The position numbers were made by a program, and so were the translations under genes. Below the pieces are notes generated by a model. The model was not told the DNA's origin, made no database searches, and was given only the letters and a program-made list of their open reading frames with translations. This document shows, one piece after another, positions 7,161-12,224 of a DNA stretch of 12,224 nucleotides (within the stretch, counting starts at the first letter, position 1; every line of letters starts with the position of its first letter). Where the stretch lies: assembly GCA_036939975.1 (NCBI GenBank), contig JALLPB010001999.1, positions 1 through 12,224 on the forward strand, written 5' to 3'. This DNA comes from Cyclostephanos tholiformis (lineage: Eukaryota; Bacillariophyta; Thalassiosirophyceae; Thalassiosirales; Thalassiosiraceae).

Positions 7161-9515
7161 CTAGACTGTGGATTTGGTCTGTCCCTGTGTCTTCTGACGT
7201 CTCAATTCCGCAAGGTCTTTAATTTTGCTCAGAAATTCCGCCCTGATGTTAACATGATGGAGAGGGGGATGGTGTTTCGTGAAATAGTCTGCAAGGTTAG
7301 TTTTTCCCGGCCGCCAATATATTTTGAATTGCCCCTGTGACTCGCGATCACGTAACCAATGAAAGCGCATATCCATCGCTTTGGTTCGTCGTGGCTGAAT
7401 TTTGTTGTTTACGACTCCGTCGGCTGTCGAGTTATCTGTCTGAATCGGAGTTCGTGGCTGCGGATGTCCCATCTCAATGAGTATTTGACGTAAATAAACT
7501 GCTTCCCTCGCATTCAAATATAACGCCCCCAATTCCGCCTCTGCGGCCGATGACATCACTGCTTTTATAATCGTCGCGATTGTGAGAATTGCGCCATTGT
7601 TTGGGGCATCAATTTTACCATTGGACAGGAAAAAATGCCCGCCCGCTCGGCTTCGGGAATTTTTCTCGTTACAATAACCAGCATCACTATGGACGGTGAG
7701 TATCATGTTGCTTGCGTTGTATTCTATGACTGCATCGTCCTGCGTTGCACAATAATCTAACAATTGTTTGACTTTCGTCAACGTGTTCTCCGTCGGGTTC
7801 GCCTGTTCGGTTGCGATCGCACTGAGAGCTGTGAGGATGGTATTGTCGACTGCCCTTGCGTAATATAAAAGGGTGCCTGCTACCGCCTGAACATATTTCG
7901 CTGCATCCTTTCCAAGTGGGGGGGAAGTAGTAGGTTCTTCCGTGAACTGTTGTTTGATACCATACTGTGGTGCAACGTGAGGGTGCGGTGAGTTTTGTTT
8001 TGACGTCGGAATTTCATGTTTGAAACGTTGCAATGCTTTTGTCAAATAACCCGGCATGTGAAGGTAAACTTTGCGGTTTGTGTAATCCCAATGAACCGTG
8101 AGTCCAATGTATTTTGTTGCGTCCCAATCAATAGTAATTGTGTAAAACTTCTGAATTGCGTTGATGAGATGTTGTGCATCTTCTTTCTTTGTGTACTTGA
8201 CAGCAAAGTCATCGACAACAAGCGTGAAACAGATGTCCCTCGTTTTATGTGTCCATAAACCGGGGACGATTTTACTCTGGTAGTATCCGACCGTTGCCAG
8301 ACGTTGTTCCAAGAGTTGCTGTGCTATGATCCCTGCCTGAGGTAAGCCGTACATCCCTTTTCGTATTTCAATGTATACATATCCATCAGAGGTCGATATC
8401 TCACGTAATTTGTATTCAACAATTATTTCCTCGGGGATATCGGTAAGTTTGAGCCGCATGTATTCATATCTTGTCATTGGGGTGTTTAGATAAAAATCTT
8501 TCACGTCAAACATCACACATTTTGCACCTTCTGTTGAGATAACGCTGTTGAGAAGGATTTTGACGAGGGTCATGTCTGCTGTTGGCGTGCCAACGTCCCC
8601 GGGGTAATTTATTCTGTCTCCTCCAGCGGTGAGTCGTGTTCGATGTGTCTCCTCTTTATTTGACTTTATGTCACAAACAAAACTGCCATAGGTGACATCT
8701 TTTCTTCTGTCAATAGGTACACGGTGGTGGGGGATGAAGAATATGGTGTTAGTTGGTTTGACCCTACCGCCAACTCCTTGTGCTAGTCGTCCAAATTCAT
8801 TCGCCGCGGATGTGTTCCATAGTTTCTGGTGTTTTGGATCTCGCAAGAGTTGTCTATATTTCAGGTATTCGCCCGTCTCATCATCACGAACGAGTTGAAC
8901 GTGTTCACGTTGTACAAGTGGGCGGAGTGACATGTGAGTTTGAAGTGATGGTCGTGACCGTGTATTTCGCGCCTCTTTTATCTTATGACGTAGATTCGCT
9001 TGTGTTGCTGTTGTGTCCTGTTGTGGGTTTGTCGGGAATGATTTGTCGATGATTGCTTTGGTCATCGTCATTGTTCCGTTCTGCACCCTTGGTGGTGCGA
9101 TATCGATATGCACCCTTGGAACTGGCATGGCTTTCTGCACCCTTGGAGCTGGCATTACTACCTGCAAGTTTGAGTGAGGTTGAATCTCTGCTGGGGGTTT
9201 GGTTGTTGGATCAAAGGTGACTATTTTCAATGGTTCGTGTGTTGTTGTTGTAACGGGAATCGTGACAACGGGAATTTTGTTCAACAACTCATCCAATTTC
9301 TGTAATGGGTCGTACTCAATTGTGCCTTTTGTATTTCTCCGTTCCTTCAAGGCTTGTGGTGTTATGGTTGGGGTCGTGATGTGTCTGTTTTTGAAGTGAA
9401 CGGTGTTGGATATCCTCTTGCTCCTGGAGTGCTTGACAAAAATTACGTGGCATCGGTAGTGTTCATAGGATGTTCGTAAGTACCAGCCATCGACTGCGTT
9501 CATTGTCCATGATCC
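7161..9515 (-). CDS. pol: Copia Pol C-terminal part: integrase tail, reverse transcriptase, RNase H
   Basis: An uninterrupted frame of 780 codons from the ATG at 9503 to TAG at 7161-7163; in phase it extends up to the TGA at 9516-9518, so this ATG is internal and not a true start. Residues 1-45 (DGWYL, YRCHVIFVK) are the C-terminal end of integrase. Residues 60-250 are a low-complexity linker with repeated PxPRV units at 118-140. The RVT_2 reverse transcriptase spans about 249-500, with catalytic Asp 333 in FDVKDFYLNT and Asp 431-432 in VVDDF. RNase H follows with Asp 607 (HSDAGY), Glu 655 (SSAAEAELGAL) and Asp 690 (TDNSTA), and the typical ADYFTK end at 738-743. It would copy element RNA into DNA within virus-like particles. 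All active-site residues are kept although upstream parts are broken. Expression would need readthrough or an internal start. Confidence 0.92.
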   Translation of the reverse strand, partial: GSWTMNAVDGWYLRTSYEHYRCHVIFVKHSRSKRISNTVHFKNRHITTPTITPQALKERRNTKGTIEYDPLQKLDELLNKIPVVTIPVTTTTHEPLKIVTFDPTTKPPAEIQPHSNLQVVMPAPRVQKAMPVPRVHIDIAPPRVQNGTMTMTKAIIDKSFPTNPQQDTTATQANLRHKIKEARNTRSRPSLQTHMSLRPLVQREHVQLVRDDETGEYLKYRQLLRDPKHQKLWNTSAANEFGRLAQGVGGRVKPTNTIFFIPHHRVPIDRRKDVTYGSFVCDIKSNKEETHRTRLTAGGDRINYPGDVGTPTADMTLVKILLNSVISTEGAKCVMFDVKDFYLNTPMTRYEYMRLKLTDIPEEIIVEYKLREISTSDGYVYIEIRKGMYGLPQAGIIAQQLLEQRLATVGYYQSKIVPGLWTHKTRDICFTLVVDDFAVKYTKKEDAQHLINAIQKFYTITIDWDATKYIGLTVHWDYTNRKVYLHMPGYLTKALQRFKHEIPTSKQNSPHPHVAPQYGIKQQFTEEPTTSPPLGKDAAKYVQAVAGTLLYYARAVDNTILTALSAIATEQANPTENTLTKVKQLLDYCATQDDAVIEYNASNMILTVHSDAGYCNEKNSRSRAGGHFFLSNGKIDAPNNGAILTIATIIKAVMSSAAEAELGALYLNAREAVYLRQILIEMGHPQPRTPIQTDNSTADGVVNNKIQPRRTKAMDMRFHWLRDRESQGQFKIYWRPGKTNLADYFTKHHPPLHHVNIRAEFLSKIKDLAELRRQKTQGQTKSTV

Positions 9516-9947
9516 TCATCTCTGGCTTCTCTCATGCAATTGTACTGCGCATCCCATTGGTGCGAATGGCATTTTGTTGTAGTCGAAAGGTCCATGTACA
9601 TATTTATATGCGGACACTGTTGGTGCAACGTTGGATTGTTGCAGTAGGTTGAGTGTAAGTATTGTCTGCGGGAGGAGGCGGTCCCACAGATGCATCAAAA
9701 AGTTATCATCTACCCCAGCGAGTATTGATTTGAAATGATTATGATTCTTGAATGTTTGAATCGCTCTCTCCGCCAGATTTTGTCTGTGGTTGTCGGGTGG
9801 GACTAATTGGATTGTGCAATTCTTTTTGATTTCTGCTTTGAATGCCGCCGATGCTTCATTGTCCAGGATGTGAGTTGTTGGTTTGACTGTGCCTGATGCA
9901 GTCAATCTCTTCCATTGCGTTAGGTAAGCCTGTATCATTGAACCTTA
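9516..9947 (-). pseudogene. pol: Copia integrase, second half of the catalytic core, ends at TGA
   Basis: Continues the same frame as the reverse transcriptase block and is separated from it by a single TGA (9516-9518), where relatives have a sense codon. The second catalytic Asp is in HILDNEAS and the catalytic Glu in NLAERAIQTFK. The conserved stretch LLPQTILTLNLLQQSN and the DYNKMPFAPMGCAVQLHE block follow. A tandem duplication of AATCAT near 9735-9746 adds two residues (Asn-His) just after the Glu helix. Upstream, the frame is closed by TAA at 9945-9947, beside a run of nine A (9950-9958) where the reading frame of the preceding part switches. The visible ATG at 9938 is not a real start. 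Confidence 0.85.
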
Positions 9948-10313
9948 TGTTTTTTTTTAATGGTTCTGCATCGATATAGTTGCCATCGACTTCCACTAAC
10001 TCGAAGCGTCCTGTCTGGTTGCTGTGCATTGTTTCGCCGGCATTGTGGATTTTGATGTACACATCTCTCAATATTTTGGATGGTGAGGTAATGGTGTTGT
10101 GTCCCTCATTTTCCTTTGGTTCCTCTTTTGTCCTCGTCGATCTGACTCCCTGTCTTTGTTTTTTCATGTGTCTCTTGCGAGTCACGTCAGTGTCTGGGAA
10201 GTGTTTACGAACTGCTGCTGGCGTCAGTCCCAGCCATGTGACATAGTTGCCAGCTTCGATTGCTGTTAATCACGTTTCTTTGACGGGGTCATCGATGGTA
10301 AGCTATACACATT
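9948..10313 (-). pseudogene. pol: Copia pre-integrase and first half of integrase, frame-broken
   Basis: Read in a different frame from the block downstream. It begins with NVYSLPSM (10290-10313) in one frame, then jumps to DPVKET, a TGA at 10270-10272, and AIEAGNYVTWLGLTPAAVRK in another; relatives have about a dozen more residues at the jump, so bases were lost there. The HMKKQRQGVRS segment follows and then the start of the catalytic core. The residue aligned with the first catalytic Asp is Asn (codon 10018-10020, in HSNQTGRF). Immediately after, the residues that normally separate this motif from VEVDGNYIDAEP are missing, an in-frame loss of roughly 12-13 codons near 10000. The part ends at a run of nine A at 9950-9958, where the frame changes. 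This integrase cannot be active as it stands. Confidence 0.8.
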
Positions 10314-10951
10314 GTGTGTTTCTTCTCGTGTTGGTTTGTTATCGTTTGATGCGATCGTCCACAGTTTATCTCCATTGTTTTTTGATTCCGTGCAGGATTG
10401 GTGGTTTTTTTCATCGTGATGGTGAGTGTACCTTTATCGTGAACTGTGACCCCTTCTTCTCCTGGGTGGAAGATAGTGGTATATCCTTCCTCTGACATTT
10501 TGCTGACGCTCATTAAAGATCGCTTGAGTCCTGGGAGAATGTCCGCCTCTCGTGCTCCATCTGATAGTTGAGTGAAAGGTAGTTTGGTTTTGGTTGATGT
10601 TTCTAGCTTCGTGTCGTCTGGAAGGTATACGTTTTTATACGACTTGTCGCCTTTAGGTAAGTCCATGTCTTCGCTGATGAAGTGTGATGTCGCTCCGGAG
10701 TCTATTATGATTCGTCGTTCTCGTCGTCGTGCTACTCGTCGTGTCCACTTGTTTCCCTTTTGCTTTGTTATTACTGTGACTGATGATGCTGCGTTTATTT
10801 CGTCTGTTGCTTCGTTTGGTTCTTCGTCGTCGTCGTCGTTGAGTGGGGTCCAATAGTTCGTTGCCACCAGGTATGATTTATTTTCCTTTATTTTATCTTG
10901 TATCACACCAGGTTGCCACGTCTCGGTTTCTATTGAGGACCCCGCGCACCT
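10289..10951 (-). pseudogene. pol: Copia aspartic protease region, in phase with Gag after a TGA
   Basis: The frame is the same as Gag's and is separated from it only by TGA at 10952-10954; the first ATG-like codon (GTG at 10906) has no special meaning. After an acidic linker (NDDDDEEP) comes RRIIIDSGATSHF, the catalytic Asp-Ser-Gly-Ala-Thr-Ser of copia proteases, then a LPGLKRSLMSVSKMSEEGY block typical of the domain's end. The protease core (about 10430-10710) looks complete. Beyond it, family-like residues continue in other frames: PPILHGIK after a run of seven A (10405-10411), then GDKLWTIASNDNKP after a run of six A (10378-10383). The last ~40 codons of the nominal frame, to TGA at 10289, are therefore read out of phase. 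The enzyme would cut the Gag-Pol polyprotein during particle maturation. Confidence 0.85.
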
Positions 10952-12040
10952 TCAGGTGCTCTTTGTCGACTTCCACGTCGACGGACGGCTGGCTTTGTTT
11001 TTCTCCAGCTCCCAACACTCATCTTCCGCTTTCGAGGGGTGCTTCTTTCCGCAATTTTTGCAAACAGGTGCGTCGTTGTATTTCTTCCTCTTTTCGTCAC
11101 GCTTCTTCTTCTTTTCTTCATCAGTTGCTTTGTTCGCTGGAGATTTGTTTTCTTTCAGTAGGAGCATCATCTCCTTCATCGCATCGGTCGTGGTCTTCAC
11201 AAGTGTTTCCATTTGTCGAGTATGCGCTTCGGTGAGGGTAGCAATTAGTTCTTCTGTTGCCTCCGCTTGCTCCTGAATTGCGTTTGCTTTGAAATGCTTA
11301 GCCGAGAGCTTGTTTTGCTTGTTTTCCTTTGCATATTCCGCTGAGATAAAAGTTTTGATGTTGGCCCATGTCTTTTGCGCTGCTGGTTTTGCTTCCCACT
11401 CACGAACGGCTGGGTCGAATTCTCCTGTTGCTTTAAATTGGAAGAGTGCGATGTCCCTCCTTTCGTTTAGGTCCGAATTGATACCGTTTCGCAGAAGGCC
11501 TTTCATTGCTTTCTCAACGCGGTTGAAGTAGATCTGAGGGTTTTCGGTGACATTCCAATCACTGTCTCGATCGGCAAGGAGGTCTTTTGTGTCAGCAAAA
11601 TCAAGTGCTCCTCCTCGGGTGAGTAAGTGTTCAATCATTTGCCTTGGTGTCTGATTCAGGTATCCTAACGTTTCGTGTTCGATCTCGCTTAGGTACTCGT
11701 TGTCGACTGCCTCAAGAATGAGGTCTTTGGTTCCCATTCGAACTCCTTCAAAGGTTTCAAATTGGTTGATGAGCTCTTTGTGTTCGGCTTCTGCTCTGGC
11801 TCTTGCTCCTGCCACCGCGTTCAATGCAAGGTCTGCTGGGTAAATCCCTGGGTTGACTGGGTTCACAAAATCAATGCCTGTGGTCATTGTGTTGTAGTCC
11901 ACTGGGTCCATTATTACTCCGACATGTCCGTGATTTCCTCCTCCCAATGTAGTGGAAATGTTGGCAAGGATTGCGATGATTTCCTTAACAAGTTGCATGA
12001 GGTCGTGGCTCGTGGGTTGGCCATGGATTTTTGTTACCAT
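10952..12040 (-). CDS. gag: Copia Gag (nucleocapsid-forming protein) with CCHC-like zinc knuckle
   Basis: An open frame of 362 codons; the ATG at 12040 is the first after an in-frame TGA in the leader, which supports it as the start. The protein has a helical N-terminal body with a capsid-like region around residues 90-235 (DWNVTENPQIYFNRVEKAMK, EWEAKPAAQKTWANIKTFIS). A charged coiled-coil-like stretch (255-300) and a very basic segment (309-320) follow. Then comes a knuckle with Cys 327, Cys 330, His 334 and Cys 342. The spacing CX2CX3HX7C differs from the retroviral CX2CX4HX4C but suits relatives of this element. Gag would package element RNA into virus-like particles. It ends in TGA at 10952-10954; protease follows in the same frame, so the stop is either a mutation of a fused Gag-Pol frame or a recoding point. 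Confidence 0.9.
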   Translation of the reverse strand: MVTKIHGQPTSHDLMQLVKEIIAILANISTTLGGGNHGHVGVIMDPVDYNTMTTGIDFVNPVNPGIYPADLALNAVAGARARAEAEHKELINQFETFEGVRMGTKDLILEAVDNEYLSEIEHETLGYLNQTPRQMIEHLLTRGGALDFADTKDLLADRDSDWNVTENPQIYFNRVEKAMKGLLRNGINSDLNERRDIALFQFKATGEFDPAVREWEAKPAAQKTWANIKTFISAEYAKENKQNKLSAKHFKANAIQEQAEATEELIATLTEAHTRQMETLVKTTTDAMKEMMLLLKENKSPANKATDEEKKKKRDEKRKKYNDAPVCKNCGKKHPSKAEDECWELEKNKASRPSTWKSTKST

Positions 12041-12122
12041 TTCTTTGCAAATTTCATTGCAGATGTCAGTTCATATTCCCATGGTTGTTCGAATGATTAG
12101 CTTCCGCTTTTTAGGTAGTATA
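12041..12122 (-). other. Leader between 5' LTR and Gag
   Basis: About 80 bp without a convincing primer-binding site: no TGG-starting match to a tRNA 3' end stands next to the LTR. Copia-type elements may prime from an internal fragment of initiator tRNA, which could not be tested by eye. An out-of-frame ATG lies upstream of the Gag start. Confidence 0.4.
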
Positions 12123-12224
12123 TGTAATCACTACTAAACAGTGATGGACTCGAAGGTTGTAGTGTAAAAGTGATTACTTATTTATGAGTGATCTGCTTTA
12201 GTTTGCTCTCGCAAACCCTTATTG
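12123..12224 (-). repeat. 5' LTR, partial (runs off the window)
   Basis: The stretch from CTACTAAACAGTGA (12131) through GTGATTACTTATTTATGAG and ATCTGCTTTAGTTTG to the window edge repeats the outer part of the 3' LTR at 6956-7040, with substitutions and an extra ~10 bp near 12150. A canonical TG at 12123-12124 may be the true boundary, but similarity to the other LTR is weak in the first 8 bp. Hairpin GTTTGC-TCTC-GCAAAC lies at 12201-12216. Confidence 0.75.

Larger units (their letters stand above)
6956..12224 (-). mobile_element. Ty1/copia LTR retrotransposon, degenerate, cut at the window edge
   Basis: Order on the minus strand: partial 5' LTR, leader, Gag, protease, integrase, reverse transcriptase, RNase H, polypurine tract, 3' LTR. 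Integrase before reverse transcriptase is the diagnostic order of Ty1/copia (Pseudoviridae) as opposed to Ty3/gypsy. Sequence character resembles elements described from diatoms. The polyprotein is interrupted by several stops, frame switches and deletions in the protease-integrase part, so this copy cannot make its own proteins in full. The 5' LTR continues past 12224, so total length and target-site duplication cannot be measured here. Confidence 0.93.

Noticed and set aside
9945..9960. Programmed frameshift at the A9 run in integrase
   Set aside because: An in-frame TAA follows at once in the new frame, and the position lies within a catalytic domain, not at a Gag-Pol joint; decay or error is simpler.
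10572..10856. Plus-strand frames across the copia region (for example here, 10843-11235 and 11762-12100)
   Set aside because: They are antisense shadows of Gag and protease with no features of their own.
12041..12122. Primer-binding site
   Set aside because: No TGG-starting match to a tRNA 3' end next to the LTR. An internal tRNA primer cannot be judged by eye.
1..12224. CRISPR array, tRNA or rRNA genes
   Set aside because: The repeats are too long, too diverged or palindromic without regular unique spacers, and no tRNA or rRNA core motif was seen.

Overview
The window reads as nuclear DNA of a eukaryote in a gene-poor, repeat-rich region. No bacterial gene layout is present. The best clue to the host is the Ty1/copia element filling the right 5.3 kb. 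Its Gag with a CX2CX3H zinc knuckle, its DSGATSHF protease, its compact integrase and its FDVKDFYLN / VVDDF reverse transcriptase resemble the copia-type elements known mainly from diatoms and other stramenopile algae. A diatom-like alga is therefore my best guess, by inference only.

Layout: (1) 1-215, a GC-richer stretch with gene-like reading on the minus strand, unassigned. (2) ~340-1070, an AT-rich field of two interspersed palindromic motifs, both built on a TTCGAA core. (3) ~1090-2640, a tandem satellite of about 190-bp units, most carrying an exact or near-exact CACCTGCACAGGTG palindrome. (4) 2640-3123, unassigned DNA with one long hairpin. (5) 3124-6550, a 3.4-kb segment bounded by a 53-bp inverted repeat (51/53 identical). 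Inside it the 7-mer GCATCAC occurs only in the left part and its complement GTGATGC only in the right part. This looks like a decayed or non-autonomous DNA transposon that I cannot place in a family, and it is the most likely undescribed object here. It holds a broken, cysteine-rich minus-strand reading frame. (6) 6551-6955, a short spacer with good intron signals on the minus strand. (7) 6956 to the right edge, the copia element on the minus strand: 3' LTR, RNase H, reverse transcriptase, integrase, protease, Gag, leader, then the first ~100 bp of the 5' LTR, cut by the window edge.

The retrotransposon is dead. Gag (362 codons) and the 780-codon reverse transcriptase/RNase H block are open with all active-site residues, but the part between them is broken. 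There is a TGA between Gag and protease, frame switches at runs of A, a deletion in the pre-integrase part, an internal TGA, replacement of the first integrase catalytic Asp by Asn, an in-frame deletion in the integrase core, a 6-bp tandem duplication and another TGA before the reverse transcriptase part. The two LTRs differ clearly, which agrees with an old insertion. No intact host gene, rRNA, tRNA or CRISPR array was seen.
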